A stretch of DNA of 64,000 bases, taken from an uncultured Paracoccaceae bacterium. GTDB taxonomy: Bacteria; Pseudomonadota; Alphaproteobacteria; Rhodobacterales; Rhodobacteraceae. Position 1 is the first letter of the stretch. Each line of letters begins with the position of its first letter. Below the pieces are notes generated by a model, which saw nothing but the letters and a program-made list of their open reading frames with translations, was not told the DNA's origin and searched no databases. Shown piece by piece: positions 44,380 to 54,575 of this stretch. The translations under genes and the position numbers were made by a program. The stretch covers positions 2,208,032 through 2,272,031 of the forward strand of contig CANMKS010000001.1 in NCBI GenBank assembly GCA_947498645.1. Direction: 5' to 3'.

Positions 44380-46101
44380 TTAGCGGTTGTCGCCAGTGCG
44401 GTACCAGTCAGCTGCATTCCACAGCTCGCTGTCCCAGACGTTCAGGTCAACACCGCCAAGGCTGTTGGCATGTGCCGACAGACGACCACGGTGAACCAGT
44501 GGGATCATCCCGCCTTCGGATACCATCAGATCGTTCAGCTGACGCGCGATAGATGCACGCTCATCCGCGTCGGCGGTCTGTGTCAGCTGTGCGTGAAGCG
44601 CATCATATGCCTCACTACAGAAACGGCTGATGTTTTCACCCTGCCACTGTGTGTCGGGGCTTGGTGCCTTGTCGCAAAGACCGTTGGCCAGATACGACTG
44701 AGGATCGGTGCCGTTGAAGGTGTTGGCGTACATTTCCACGTCCGCATAGAACTTCTGGAAGGTGTCAGGCGAACCTGGGTCACCACCAAAGAACACGGAT
44801 GCATCGATGTTGCGCAATTCGGCCTCGATACCGATCTCGGACCACCACTCTTTGATCAGAGCCTGGAAGTCCTGACGCACAGCGTTTGTGGACGTCTGGT
44901 ACAGGATCTGCATCGGCACGCCGTTCGCTTCGCGCACGCCGTCACCATCTGTGTCCAGATAGCCAGCTTCGTCCAGCATTGCGTTTGCAGCAGCGATATC
45001 CTGAACGTCACATGTGAACGTGTCAGAGTTCACCGCAGCAGGTGCAGGCACCCAGTTACAGGTGACTTTACCGGCCTGACCATAGCCAACCTCGACCAGA
45101 AGCGGACGGTCGATGGCCAGAGACATCGCATTGTACACTGCTGGATCGCCCAGGAATGGGTGTGGGCGGATCACTGACCGTTCTTCAGCGCTGAGGCTTG
45201 CATCAGGGTTGGTGTTGTTCAGCATGATCCGCTCAACCAAGGGACCGAAGCCTGCAACAGGTGTGCCAAGGCCACCTTCTTGCATGGATGCGATCACATC
45301 GGGTGCCAGTTGCAGGTTCCAGGCATAGTCAAACTCGCCTGTTTCCATAACCGAACGACCAGCCGCCGTTGCGTCGCCGCCACCTTTGAAGGTCACCGAT
45401 GCAAAGGCAGGTTTGCCTTCTTCACGATAGTTTTCGTTGGCAACCAGTTGGATCACGTCGTTTGTGCGGAACTCTGTCACAACAAACGGGCCTGTGCCGA
45501 TCGGGCCAAAGTTTTCGTCTGTACACTCTGGTGCCTTGGCGCCCATGCAGTTCGCGAACTGTGCGGCCTGAATGATCGGGCTCTCACCACCAACGAACGG
45601 GCCGTAGGGGAATGGCGTCGGGCTGTCGAAAGTGACAACAACGGTCAGATCATCAGGTGTTTCGACGGATGAAACGCCTTCGAATTTGGTCACCTGCGCG
45701 CAGCCGGACTCTGGATCGGTGCAGTACTCATAGGTGAATTTCACATCTGCAGATGTGAATGGTGTGCCGTCTGACCAAGTGATGCCTTCGGTGATCTTCC
45801 ACGTGATGGACATCAGATCCTCGGACACGCCGCCGTTCGACACAGTTGGGACTTCGTCAACCAACCATGGGATCAGCACACCATCAGGATCGTAGCGCGC
45901 GAGAGGTTCGATCACGAGGGATGCAGATTCAACGTCCTTGGTGCCGCCCGAAAGGAACGGGTTCAGGATGGACGGGGCTTGCCAATAGATGATTTTGACT
46001 TCGCCATCACGGCCACGTTCGCCTTCGTGCGCATCGGCATATGCCAATTGCGCAACAGCAACCGTCGCAACAGCGCCCATCAGGGCTGTTTTGAGTTTCA
46101 T
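44380..46101 (-). CDS. Peptide-type ABC transporter solute-binding protein, family 5
   Basis: Periplasmic receptor of 573 residues with signal peptide [24 protein letters not shown]. Early mature residues [20 protein letters not shown] and the later [18 protein letters not shown] and [19 protein letters not shown] blocks place it in SBP_bac_5. An acidic start after the signal ([10 protein letters not shown]) is unusual. Its ATG overlaps the stop of the dppF-like gene (ATGA), so the receptor is translated inside the operon behind both ATPases. The ligand is unknown; neighbouring deacylases suggest N-acyl amino acids or peptides. Confidence 0.94.
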   Translation of the reverse strand: MKLKTALMGAVATVAVAQLAYADAHEGERGRDGEVKIIYWQAPSILNPFLSGGTKDVESASLVIEPLARYDPDGVLIPWLVDEVPTVSNGGVSEDLMSITWKITEGITWSDGTPFTSADVKFTYEYCTDPESGCAQVTKFEGVSSVETPDDLTVVVTFDSPTPFPYGPFVGGESPIIQAAQFANCMGAKAPECTDENFGPIGTGPFVVTEFRTNDVIQLVANENYREEGKPAFASVTFKGGGDATAAGRSVMETGEFDYAWNLQLAPDVIASMQEGGLGTPVAGFGPLVERIMLNNTNPDASLSAEERSVIRPHPFLGDPAVYNAMSLAIDRPLLVEVGYGQAGKVTCNWVPAPAAVNSDTFTCDVQDIAAANAMLDEAGYLDTDGDGVREANGVPMQILYQTSTNAVRQDFQALIKEWWSEIGIEAELRNIDASVFFGGDPGSPDTFQKFYADVEMYANTFNGTDPQSYLANGLCDKAPSPDTQWQGENISRFCSEAYDALHAQLTQTADADERASIARQLNDLMVSEGGMIPLVHRGRLSAHANSLGGVDLNVWDSELWNAADWYRTGDNR

Positions 46102-47156
46102 TCTAAGTTCTCCTTGTTGGTTAGCTCTTGTGCCTCATGACCTGCCGTTTGTCCGGCAGTGTCGTTTGTATCGTTGTACAGGTGGCAGGCAGTGAACCTG
46201 CCGGGGTGTACTTCACGATAATCGGGTTCGACGCGCTTGCAGATGTCCATGACGGACGGGCAGCGCGTGCAGAAATTGCAGCCCTCTGGCGGGTTTGAGG
46301 GCGAGGGGACATCGCCTTGCAGGATGATCCGCTCGGTCGCGCGGGCAAGGCTTGGGTCCGGCTCTGGTACAGCGGACAACAGCGCCTTGGTATAAGGGTG
46401 CAGCGGTTCGGCATAAAGCGCCTCGCGCGGGGCCAGTTCGACGATCTTGCCCAGATACATGACCGCCACGCGCGTTGCGATATGGCGCACCATGGACAAA
46501 TCGTGGCTGATGAAAAGATAAGTCAGACCAAACTGTTCTTGCAGATCCTCCAGCAGGTTCACCACCTGGGCCTGAATGGATACATCAAGCGCCGCAATCG
46601 GTTCATCGCAAACGATGAATTTCGGGTTGAGGGCCAGCGCGCGGGCAATCCCGATCCGCTGCCGCTGCCCACCTGAAAATGCATGGGGGTAGCGTTTGGC
46701 GAACTTGCGGTTCAGGCCGACGGCATCCATCAATTCGCCAACTTTTTCGCGCTTTTCGGCGTCGGTTCCGGTGGTGTGTTCGTCCAGCGGTTCCTTGATG
46801 ATGTCCTCAACCGTCATGCGCGGGTTCAGCGACGCCTGCGGATCCTGAAACACCATCTGCATGGTCGGGCGCATGCCGCGCAATTCAGTCTGGGGCGTTG
46901 CCCCGATTTCGCGGTTGTCGATCTCGATGGAACCAGAGGTGATATCGTAAAGACGCAGCACCGCGCGACCGCAGGTGGATTTACCGCAACCGGATTCGCC
47001 GACCAGCCCCAGTGTTTCGCCTTCCATGACGTCAAAGCTGACGCCATCAACCGCCTTCACCTCGCCCACGCGGCGGCGCAAAAGCCCCGCGAAAATGGGG
47101 AAATGCATCTTGAGGTCTTTGACCGAAACCAGAGGCTTGTTGCCCTCATCAAGCAT
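46098..47156 (-). CDS. Peptide-type ABC transporter ATP-binding protein, DppF-like (second operon)
   Basis: ATPase of 352 residues. Walker A is GESGCGKST, the signature [15 protein letters not shown], and Walker B with D-loop [11 protein letters not shown] (Ile in place of the common Val or Thr). A C-terminal cysteine cluster GCNFCTRCP.. MDICKRV is present. ATG 47156 has GGAGGA upstream and overlaps the dppD-like stop by eight bases. Confidence 0.95.
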   Translation of the reverse strand: MLDEGNKPLVSVKDLKMHFPIFAGLLRRRVGEVKAVDGVSFDVMEGETLGLVGESGCGKSTCGRAVLRLYDITSGSIEIDNREIGATPQTELRGMRPTMQMVFQDPQASLNPRMTVEDIIKEPLDEHTTGTDAEKREKVGELMDAVGLNRKFAKRYPHAFSGGQRQRIGIARALALNPKFIVCDEPIAALDVSIQAQVVNLLEDLQEQFGLTYLFISHDLSMVRHIATRVAVMYLGKIVELAPREALYAEPLHPYTKALLSAVPEPDPSLARATERIILQGDVPSPSNPPEGCNFCTRCPSVMDICKRVEPDYREVHPGRFTACHLYNDTNDTAGQTAGHEAQELTNKENLE

Positions 47157-48153
47157 CGCGTGGTCCTCCGGTGCGGGCGTCATAGAAACAGGCCGCATCA
47201 TGGCCATCACCCAGATCATAGCGTGGTGGGTTCTGAACCGCACAACGGTCCATGGCGACATCGCAGCGGTCGCGGAACGGGCAAGAGGTGGGTGCGCCCG
47301 CCATAATCGGCGGCTGACCTTCAATCACTGTCAAACGGGCGGCGCGTTCACCAGCAATGCTTGGAATCGTCTTGAGCAAAGCACGGGTATAGGGGTGCTG
47401 TGGGTTGCCGAACAATTCTTGCACCGGGGCGTGTTCCACAACCTGACCGCCGTACATCACCATGACCCTGTCAGCGATACCAGCGATAACGCCAAGGTCG
47501 TGGGTGATCCAGATTACCGCCATGCCCAGCTTGTCACGCAGCTCTTTCATCAGTTCCAATATCTGGGCCTGAATGGTCACGTCGAGCGCGGTCGTCGGTT
47601 CATCCGCGATCAGCACCTGCGGGTCACAGGCCAGCGCAATCGCGATCATCACACGTTGACGCATACCGCCGGAAAATTGGTGAGGGTAGTCGTCCAAACG
47701 GCGCTTGGCATCGGGGATACCGACAAGCTCGAGCAGCTCCTGCGCGCGCTTTGCGGCCTCGCGCTTGTTCATGCCCATGTGCTTGCGCAGGGGTTCCATG
47801 ATCTGAAAGCCGACCTGATACACAGGGTTGAGCGAGGTCATGGGATCCTGAAACACAAACCCGATCTTGCCACCGCGAACCGATCGCAGTTGTTCAGGTG
47901 TGACGTTCAACAGATCCATGCCGTCGAATGTCACGGTTCCATTGCGCACATCCGCAGGCGGCGAGGGCAGCAACCCCAGCAGCGACATCATCGTCACCGA
48001 TTTGCCGGAACCGCTTTCGCCGACAACGCCAAGCAATTCGCCGGGCTTGAGTGAGAAACTGACGTCATTCACGGCGTGAACTTCACCACCGCGTGTCTGA
48101 AACACAGTTTTGAGGTCCCGTACATCCAGGACTGGCAGCGCCCCATCGGGCAT
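47149..48153 (-). CDS. Peptide-type ABC transporter ATP-binding protein, DppD-like (second operon)
   Basis: ATPase of 334 residues. Walker A is GESGSGKS, the signature [15 protein letters not shown] and Walker [12 protein letters not shown]. The C-terminal extension with [16 protein letters not shown] is present. ATG 48153 has GGGAGG upstream. It is the first gene of the minus-strand operon and diverges from the argE-like gene across a 218-base regulatory gap. Confidence 0.95.
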   Translation of the reverse strand: MPDGALPVLDVRDLKTVFQTRGGEVHAVNDVSFSLKPGELLGVVGESGSGKSVTMMSLLGLLPSPPADVRNGTVTFDGMDLLNVTPEQLRSVRGGKIGFVFQDPMTSLNPVYQVGFQIMEPLRKHMGMNKREAAKRAQELLELVGIPDAKRRLDDYPHQFSGGMRQRVMIAIALACDPQVLIADEPTTALDVTIQAQILELMKELRDKLGMAVIWITHDLGVIAGIADRVMVMYGGQVVEHAPVQELFGNPQHPYTRALLKTIPSIAGERAARLTVIEGQPPIMAGAPTSCPFRDRCDVAMDRCAVQNPPRYDLGDGHDAACFYDARTGGPRDA

Positions 48154-48196
48154 ATAAGAACCTCCCAAGTGGTTCAGTCGTCTTCTTCTTTTTCGC

Positions 48197-48345
48197 CCGG
48201 CCATCTGTGTGGCCGGTTGCGGATTGCGCAGACGGTATCATCAAATTTCGATCCCGCAACCCGATTCCTGTTTGCGGCTGACGAAAGGACGGGCCAAGGT
48301 GCGGCGGCCAGCCGGATGCGCGGTTGCAACCTTTGCGCGCGCAAA
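48197..48345. promoter_or_regulatory. Divergent control region with tandem palindromes
   Basis: The gap between the divergent dppD-like and argE-like genes. CCGGCCA / TGGCCGG (48197-48216) makes a stem in the dppD leader. Two exact palindromes stand side by side: GGTTGCAACC (48322-48331) and TTTGCGCGCGCAAA (48332-48345), 26 bases before the argE-like ATG. They look like an operator for a regulator that controls one or both operons. No regulator gene lies beside them. Confidence 0.45.
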
Positions 48346-48371
48346 ATTTGGTGCATTTTGAAAGGAACGCT

Positions 48372-49532
48372 ATGACCCTGAACGCCCGTGAATTGATGGA
48401 CAGGCTGGTTGGATTTCCAACTGTCAGCAGGGATAGCAACCTGGAACTTATTGATTTTGTTGAAGACTATCTGGATGGTTTGGGCGTGAAATCCACACGG
48501 GTGCCCAACGAAGATGGCACAAAGGCAGCACTTTATGCCCATGTCGGGCCTGAGGTGGAGGGCGGCGTTGTGCTGTCCGGTCACACGGATGTGGTTCCTG
48601 TGGACGGGCAGGCGTGGGACACAGATCCCTTTGTCGTGACAGAGCGCGAGGGAAAACTTTTTGGGCGCGGCACCTGTGACATGAAAGGCTTTGACGCCTT
48701 GGCATTATCTGCCGTGCCCCTGGCGCTTGAGCGGGGTATCAAACGCCCGCTGCAAATCGCCCTCAGCTATGACGAAGAGGTGGGCTGCACCGGTGCGCCG
48801 CCGATGATTGATCATATGGTCCGCATGGGAATGCCGCGCGCCGATACGGTCCTGGTGGGCGAGCCTTCGATGATGAAGATCGTGACAGGCCACAAAGGCG
48901 GCATCGGTTACAAGATGCACTTTCGGGGATTCGAGGTGCATTCCTCGCTTGCCCCCACTGGCGTCAGCGCCGTGATGATGGCGGCAAAGCTGATCAACTG
49001 GGCCAATGAGGTGAATGATGAAAACGCGGCCAAGCCGGTTGGTGAACTGGCGGCTGATTTCGTCCCCCCCTACACCACCTTGCACGTCGGCACGATCAGC
49101 GGTGGCACAGCCCATAATATCACAGCCAAGGATTGCCACTTTGGTTTTGATTTCCGCATTGTGCCGGGCGAAGACATTGCTGAATGGCAGGCGCGGTTCA
49201 TGGCCAAGGTGGCCGAACTTGAAGCCGAGATGAAATTTGTCCGTCCCGAGGCGGGGATCAGCGCCGAACAATACTTCCATGTTCCCGGTCTCGTGCCAGA
49301 GGATCAGGGCAAGGCCGAAGCATTGGTGCGCCGGTTGACAGGCGAAAACGCCAGCAATGTGGTCAGCTACGGCACCGAGGCGGGACAGTTTCAGGAACGC
49401 GGCTATTCTGCCGTCATCTGTGGCCCCGGTGATATCGCCCAAGCCCATCAACCCAATGAATTTGTGAGCGTTGATCAATTTCAGCAGGGCGAGGCATTTA
49501 TCGCCCGCTTGGTGGATATGCTCGCCGAATGA
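48372..49532 (+). CDS. argE: Acetylornithine deacetylase-like M20 amidohydrolase
   Basis: Zinc amidohydrolase of family M20/ArgE, 386 residues, which removes an N-acyl group from an amino acid such as N-acetylornithine. Metal and catalytic motifs are LSGHTDVVPVDGQAW (about residues 64-78), GRGTCDMKG (about 98-106), the catalytic glutamates in SYDEEVGCTGA (about 135-145), and the last His in AQAHQPNEF. AAAGGAACG precedes ATG 48372. Its context with an amino-acid oxidase-like gene and a peptide importer suggests catabolic deacylation rather than arginine synthesis. Confidence 0.88.
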   Translation: MTLNARELMDRLVGFPTVSRDSNLELIDFVEDYLDGLGVKSTRVPNEDGTKAALYAHVGPEVEGGVVLSGHTDVVPVDGQAWDTDPFVVTEREGKLFGRGTCDMKGFDALALSAVPLALERGIKRPLQIALSYDEEVGCTGAPPMIDHMVRMGMPRADTVLVGEPSMMKIVTGHKGGIGYKMHFRGFEVHSSLAPTGVSAVMMAAKLINWANEVNDENAAKPVGELAADFVPPYTTLHVGTISGGTAHNITAKDCHFGFDFRIVPGEDIAEWQARFMAKVAELEAEMKFVRPEAGISAEQYFHVPGLVPEDQGKAEALVRRLTGENASNVVSYGTEAGQFQERGYSAVICGPGDIAQAHQPNEFVSVDQFQQGEAFIARLVDMLAE

Positions 49533-50869
49533 ATTTTCCGATTCACGAAGGTCTGCCGCCGGCATTCCGCGATGATGTGCCAAAGACGGCCGAAGTTGTG
49601 GTGATCGGCGGCGGCATCATCGGGGTAATGACCGCGTGGGAGCTTGCCAAATCTGGCACGCCAGTGGTTCTGTTGGAAAAAGGGCGGATCGCGGGCGAAC
49701 AATCCTCGCGCAACTGGGGTTGGATTCGCGCGCAGGGGCGCGATCTGGCAGAACTGCCAATCGTGCTTGAGGCGCAGCAGATGTGGCCCGAAATTGCCAG
49801 GGCGACCGGCGATATCGGTTTGCGCCAGACCGGCACGCTTTATCTGGCTGACAAGGATGATGATCTGGCGCGCTATCGGGCATGGCTTGATGATGCGGCA
49901 CCCTATCAGTTGAGCAGCAAGATGCTCTCGGCCAAGGATGTGGCAGCGCTGATGCCTGAGGCCAAACAGCAGTGGAAAGGCGCACTTTACACACCAACCG
50001 ATATGCGTGCCGAACCCTGGGTGACGGTTCCGGCTTGCGCCAAAGCCGCTCAGGCGGCGGGCGCTGTGATCGTTGAGGATTGCGCCGTGCGTTTGCTTGA
50101 CATTGAAGGCGGGCGCATCACCGGCGTTGTGACCGAAAAGGGCACGATCAAGACCACGTCCGTTGTGCTGGCCGGTGGCGCGTGGTCATCGCTGTTTTTG
50201 CGCCGTCACGGGGTGGCCATCCCGCAGCTATCTGTCAGGGCGACCGTCGTGCAAACCGCACCAATGCCCGACATTTACCCCGGTGGTGCGGTGGACGGCA
50301 GGCTTGCATGGCGACGGCGCGAGGATGGTGGCTACACGCTGGCCCCGTCAGGTTTTCATGAGCTTTTCATCGGGCCTGATGCGTTGCGCGCCCTGCCGCG
50401 TTATGCCGGGCAGTTCCTCAAAGATCCGCTTGGCACGCGGCTTTTGCCTGCGGCCCCGCGCAATTACCCCGATGGATGGCGTACCCAACGCCGCTGGTCT
50501 GGCGACACCATCAGCCCGTTCGAGCGGCAGCGCATCTTGAACCCCGCGCCGAATGCGTCACGGGTCGCGCGGCTTGCGCGGGATTTCAGCGCCATCTTTC
50601 CTCAACTGGGTAAGACGACAGTGAACACGGCCTGGGCAGGCATGATCGACACGATGCCTGATATTGTGCCCGTCGTTGACAGGTGCGACGCGCTGCCCGG
50701 TCTGACGATCTGCACTGGCATGTCCGGGCACGGTTTCGGGATAGGGCCAGCGATGGGCCGTATCGCAGGGCGGCTGGCCACAGGGCAGGGGGCGGGCCAT
50801 GATCTGCACCGGTTCCGCCTGTCGCGGTTCTCGGATGGCAGTCGGTTGTTGTCCGGTCCTAGCCTCTAG
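49529..50869 (+). CDS. FAD-dependent oxidoreductase, DadA/glycine oxidase family
   Basis: DAO-fold flavoprotein of 446 residues, expected to oxidise an amino acid or secondary amine to an imino acid. The FAD dinucleotide motif VVVIGGGIIGVMTAWELAKS is at about residues 23-42, EKGR follows the second strand, and the C-terminal FAD loop is GMSGHGFGIGPAMGRI. ATGA overlap with the ArgE-like gene couples production, suggesting that the deacylated amino acid is its substrate. The stop codon lies within a palindromic cluster. Confidence 0.88.
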   Translation: MNFPIHEGLPPAFRDDVPKTAEVVVIGGGIIGVMTAWELAKSGTPVVLLEKGRIAGEQSSRNWGWIRAQGRDLAELPIVLEAQQMWPEIARATGDIGLRQTGTLYLADKDDDLARYRAWLDDAAPYQLSSKMLSAKDVAALMPEAKQQWKGALYTPTDMRAEPWVTVPACAKAAQAAGAVIVEDCAVRLLDIEGGRITGVVTEKGTIKTTSVVLAGGAWSSLFLRRHGVAIPQLSVRATVVQTAPMPDIYPGGAVDGRLAWRRREDGGYTLAPSGFHELFIGPDALRALPRYAGQFLKDPLGTRLLPAAPRNYPDGWRTQRRWSGDTISPFERQRILNPAPNASRVARLARDFSAIFPQLGKTTVNTAWAGMIDTMPDIVPVVDRCDALPGLTICTGMSGHGFGIGPAMGRIAGRLATGQGAGHDLHRFRLSRFSDGSRLLSGPSL

Positions 50870-50914
50870 CAACTGTACTTTTCAAACGTCCTGAGAAATA
50901 CAGTTGCTAGCAAC
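50866..50914. repeat. CTAGCAAC repeat cluster before the M20 hydrolase gene
   Basis: CTAGCAACTGTA (50866-50877) is repeated inverted as TACAGTTGCTAG (50899-50910), 21 bases between. The right copy is also part of an exact palindrome GTTGCTAGCAAC (50903-50914). Three copies of the CTAGCAAC unit in 49 bases suggests an operator, or a stem in RNA, for the gene at 50968. It includes the stop codon of the upstream gene. Confidence 0.5.
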
Positions 50915-50967
50915 CCGACAGATTTGGGCTATGGTCCCGACAGTTCAACCAAAACCGAGGTTCCAAG

Positions 50968-52131
50968 ATGCCCGTCAAAAACAGATTTGCCGAACTGCTG
51001 CCAGAAATCACCGCATGGCGGCACGACCTTCACGAAAACCCCGAGATCCTGTTTGAGACCCATCGGACATCCGCCATCGTGGCCGAAAAGCTTGAGGAAT
51101 TTGGCTGTGACGAGGTGACGACCGGGATCGGACGCACTGGCGTCGTGGCGGTGATCAAGGGCAAAACGGATACATCGGGCAAGGTCATCGGCCTGCGCGC
51201 CGATATGGATGCACTGCCGATCCATGAACAGACGGGCCTTGAGTATAAATCAAAGGTGGATGGCGCGATGCATGCCTGCGGGCATGACGGCCATACGGCC
51301 ATGCTCCTAGGTGCTGCAAAATACCTGTCGGAGACACGCAATTTTGACGGCACCGTCGTTGTCATCTTCCAACCCGCCGAAGAAGGCGGCGGCGGCGGAA
51401 AGGAAATGTGCGATGACGGCATGATGGATCGCTGGGGCATTCAAGAGGTTTACGGCATGCACAACTGGCCCGGCAAACCGGTGGGCAGCTTTGCCATCCG
51501 GCCCGGCGCGTTTTTTGCGGCGGCAGATCAATTCGAGATGGTGATCGAAGGCAAGGGCGGGCACGCGGCCAAACCGCAGGAAACCATCGACACCACAATT
51601 GTGGCCAGCCACATCGTGATTGCGCTGCAAACGATTGCCTCGCGCAATGTCGATCCGGTGGAACAGGTCGTGGTCTCTGTCACCAGCTTTGAGACATCCT
51701 CAAAGGCGCATAATGTGATCCCGCAAACCGTGAAACTGCGTGGCACCGTGCGCACGTTGTCTGCGGCCACGCGCGATCTGGCAGAAAAGCGTCTGGTCGA
51801 GATCGCCAAAGGCACGGCGGCAACATTTGGCGCGACCGCGGACGTGGATTACATGCGCGGCTACCCCGTCATGGTGAACAGTGAAGAACAGACTGACTTT
51901 GCCGCAAAGGTCGCCAAATCGGTGTCGGGTGATTGCGCGGATGCCCCCCTTGTGATGGGCGGCGAAGACTTCGCTTTCATGCTCGAAGAACGCCCCGGTG
52001 CCTATATTCTGGTTGGCAACGGCGATACGGCGTCTGTGCATCATCCAGAGTATAATTTCACCGATGAGGCCATCCCCGCAGGCTGTTCCTGGTGGGCAGA
52101 GATTGTTGAGCAGCGGATGCCGGCAGCTTGA
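50968..52131 (+). CDS. M20 family amidohydrolase (hippurate hydrolase/N-acyl-amino acid type)
   Basis: Metal-dependent amidohydrolase of 387 residues, M20D type. Motifs are LRADMDALPIHEQTG, HACGHDGHTAML (about residues 101-112), PAEEGGGGGKEM, MHNWPGKP and the C-terminal GGEDFAF and VHHPEYNF. These enzymes release free amino acids from N-acyl or N-aroyl amides such as hippurate. RBS GAGG is eight bases before the ATG. It follows the argE-like and oxidase genes, giving two different deacylases in one cluster. Confidence 0.93.
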   Translation: MPVKNRFAELLPEITAWRHDLHENPEILFETHRTSAIVAEKLEEFGCDEVTTGIGRTGVVAVIKGKTDTSGKVIGLRADMDALPIHEQTGLEYKSKVDGAMHACGHDGHTAMLLGAAKYLSETRNFDGTVVVIFQPAEEGGGGGKEMCDDGMMDRWGIQEVYGMHNWPGKPVGSFAIRPGAFFAAADQFEMVIEGKGGHAAKPQETIDTTIVASHIVIALQTIASRNVDPVEQVVVSVTSFETSSKAHNVIPQTVKLRGTVRTLSAATRDLAEKRLVEIAKGTAATFGATADVDYMRGYPVMVNSEEQTDFAAKVAKSVSGDCADAPLVMGGEDFAFMLEERPGAYILVGNGDTASVHHPEYNFTDEAIPAGCSWWAEIVEQRMPAA

Positions 52132-52228
52132 CGGGTTGAGGGCACCCAGACAGAAATTGAATTTGGTTTCTGGCAAACCGCAGACCAAGTGAATGTTCGC
52201 GCGATGATGCAGTGACGCATATCGCTAG

Positions 52229-53488
52229 ATGGAGGCTGACGTCTTGACCGGTTTCTTTGGGCTTTGCCTTCTTGTCGCGGGATATGCGTTGATCGCTCAA
52301 CGTATGACCGCGACCATTTTGACGGCACCGATGATTTTTTTGTGTGCTGGTGCGGTGTTCGTTGAAACTGGTCTGATCGCGACAGACATCGGATTGACCT
52401 TTCTGCACCCTGTCGCAGAGGTGGCGCTGGTCGTCTTGCTGTTTCTCGATGCAGCACAGACTGACCTGGGCGCATTGCGCCATCGTAATGTATGGCCGCG
52501 GCGCATGTTGTTGATCGGTATGCCGCTTGCCATTGTTTTGGGTGCGCTGGCAGGAAGCATACTGTTTCCACCGTGGTCCATTACGGTTGTGACATTGGCG
52601 GCGGCGATCCTTGCACCGACGGATGCCGCACTTGGGCAGGCGGTAGTTACCAACGAAGCGGTCCCCATTCGCCCCCGCCGGGCATTGATTGTGGAAAGCG
52701 GGCTGAATGATGGGTTGGCCCTGCCTATCATCTTGCTGTTCGCGGCATTGGTAACCGCGTCAGAGGCGCAGGATAGCACTATGTGGCTGGTGTTTGGGGC
52801 AAAGCAAATCTTGCTTGGACCGCTGGCGGGCGCTGTGGTCGGGGCGGTTGGTGGCTGGGCGCTGCTCAAGGCAAAGGCTGCGGGTTCAACATCTGAGCCC
52901 TATGAAGGGGCAGGTGCGCTCGGGCTGGCGGGTGCTGCGTATCTGAGTGCTGTGTTGATCGGCGGCAATGGCTTTATCGCCGCCTTCGCAGCGGGGCTGG
53001 CCTTTGGTTCTGTCGTCAAAGGGGCTTGCATATTTGTCTATGAGTTCACCGAAAGCGAAGGGCAGCTGTTGGCCTGGGTGGCGTTCTTTCTGTTAGGGGC
53101 GGCGCTGGTGCCTGATGCGATCCGGCATCTTACCGCGCCTATGTTGGCTTTTATCCTGCTGAGCCTCTTTGTGATCCGGCCTGCCGCCATTTGGCTGTCT
53201 TTGCTGGGCACTGACGCACAGCCCGTCACGCGCCTGTTTTTCGGCTGGTTTGGTCCGCGTGGGCTGGCGACCGCCCTGTTTGCGCTTGTGGTGATGGAGG
53301 AGCTTCCCCACACGCTGGGCCAGGAGATCATCCATCTCGCGACCAATGCGGTCTGGATCAGCGCGCTCCTTCACGGGATCAGCGCGGCACCGGGCGCGCG
53401 GATATATGCAAATAGAATAATGAAGGCAGGGCCGGTTGCCGAGTTGGGCGATGAACCGCAGCCCCGGCGGCCCGAGCGTAAAGGTTAG
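52229..53488 (+). CDS. Cation:proton antiporter, CPA1 family (NhaP-like)
   Basis: Integral membrane antiporter of about 419 residues with some 12 helices. Family motifs include [19 protein letters not shown] (about residues 128-146), [14 protein letters not shown], and [16 protein letters not shown] near residue 337, all typical of CPA1/NhaP. Such proteins exchange Na+ or K+ for H+. GGAGG at 52231-52235 may serve TTG 52244 rather than ATG 52229, so the N-terminus could be five residues shorter. It converges with moaA with a four-base overlap. Confidence 0.92.
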   Translation: MEADVLTGFFGLCLLVAGYALIAQRMTATILTAPMIFLCAGAVFVETGLIATDIGLTFLHPVAEVALVVLLFLDAAQTDLGALRHRNVWPRRMLLIGMPLAIVLGALAGSILFPPWSITVVTLAAAILAPTDAALGQAVVTNEAVPIRPRRALIVESGLNDGLALPIILLFAALVTASEAQDSTMWLVFGAKQILLGPLAGAVVGAVGGWALLKAKAAGSTSEPYEGAGALGLAGAAYLSAVLIGGNGFIAAFAAGLAFGSVVKGACIFVYEFTESEGQLLAWVAFFLLGAALVPDAIRHLTAPMLAFILLSLFVIRPAAIWLSLLGTDAQPVTRLFFGWFGPRGLATALFALVVMEELPHTLGQEIIHLATNAVWISALLHGISAAPGARIYANRIMKAGPVAELGDEPQPRRPERKG

Positions 53489-54489
53489 CCGCCCGTATGC
53501 GACATGTGCCGGCTGACCTGCCCATCGACCTTTTGGCGCGAATAGTCAAAATCGTGCCCTTTGGGTTTCAGCGCAATGGCCGCCCGGATGGCCGCGTCGA
53601 GGTCCGCATCCGCCTCTGAGGCGCGCAGGGGTGCGCGCAGGTCGGAATGCCCTTCCTGGCCCAGACAGGTGTAAATCTCGCCGGTGCAGGTGATCCGCAC
53701 GCGGTTGCAGCTTTCGCAGAAATTATGGCTGAGCGGGGTGATGAACCCGATCTTCTGGCCCGTGTTCTCAACCCGGACATAGCGGGCAGGTCCGCCTGTT
53801 TTCTCGGGCAAATCGGTCAGGTCCGAGCGTACGGCAAGCCGCGCGCGCAGGTCTTTGAGTGACCAGTATTGGCCAAAGCGATCCTCATTCCCCAGATCAC
53901 CCATCGGCATGACCTCGATAAAGGTCAGGTCCATGTCGCGCTCGGCGCACCAATCGGTGAGAGTCTCAAGCTCCTCCTCGTTGAAACCCTTGAGCGCTAC
54001 AGTGTTGATCTTGACCCGTAGCCCGGCGTTTTGGGCCGCATCAATGCCCCGCAAAACCTGCGGCAAACGCCCCCAGCGGGTGATATCGGCAAACTTGCCC
54101 TCATCGAGCGTATCAAGCGAGACATTCACCCGTCGCACACCAGCCGCATAAAGATCATCGGCAAAGCGCGCCAATTGGCTGCCATTTGTGGTCAGGGTCA
54201 ATTCGTCCAGCGCGCCGCTGTCCAGATGCCGTGACATGCTGCGAAAAAAGGTCATGATCTCGCGGCGCACCAGTGGTTCGCCGCCGGTGATGCGAAGCTT
54301 GCGTACGCCAAGGCGGACAAAGGCGGAACACATGCGGTCCAGCTCTTCGAGCGTCAGCAGTTCTTTTTTGGGCAGAAATGTCATGTTTTCCGACATGCAG
54401 TAGACGCAGCGAAAATCGCAACGATCTGTGACCGACACCCGCAGGTATTCGATGGCGCGTGCAAATGGGTCGATCAGTGGCTGTGTCAT
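53485..54489 (-). CDS. moaA: GTP 3',8-cyclase MoaA
   Basis: Radical SAM enzyme for the first step of molybdenum cofactor synthesis, 334 residues. The N-terminal cluster motif CDFRCVYC is at about residues 24-31, the second 4Fe-4S cluster cysteines are in [18 protein letters not shown], and the C-terminal Gly-Gly ends the protein (SHTGG) as MoaA needs for activity. ATG 54489 is chosen since MTQPLIDPF matches the family start. No other moa genes are in the window. Confidence 0.95.
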   Translation of the reverse strand: MTQPLIDPFARAIEYLRVSVTDRCDFRCVYCMSENMTFLPKKELLTLEELDRMCSAFVRLGVRKLRITGGEPLVRREIMTFFRSMSRHLDSGALDELTLTTNGSQLARFADDLYAAGVRRVNVSLDTLDEGKFADITRWGRLPQVLRGIDAAQNAGLRVKINTVALKGFNEEELETLTDWCAERDMDLTFIEVMPMGDLGNEDRFGQYWSLKDLRARLAVRSDLTDLPEKTGGPARYVRVENTGQKIGFITPLSHNFCESCNRVRITCTGEIYTCLGQEGHSDLRAPLRASEADADLDAAIRAAIALKPKGHDFDYSRQKVDGQVSRHMSHTGG

Positions 54490-54575
54490 AAAGGTGAACC
54501 TATGTGCGCGCGAACCTGCGCGCAAGACGCATCAGCCCCGTTGCACCCTGAGAATCGCCGACATAGTGTAGGGCC

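Noticed and set aside
48179-48195. TCT/CTT tract as a phase-variable repeat
   Set aside because: Too short and irregular, and it lies in a leader region without an effect on a reading frame.
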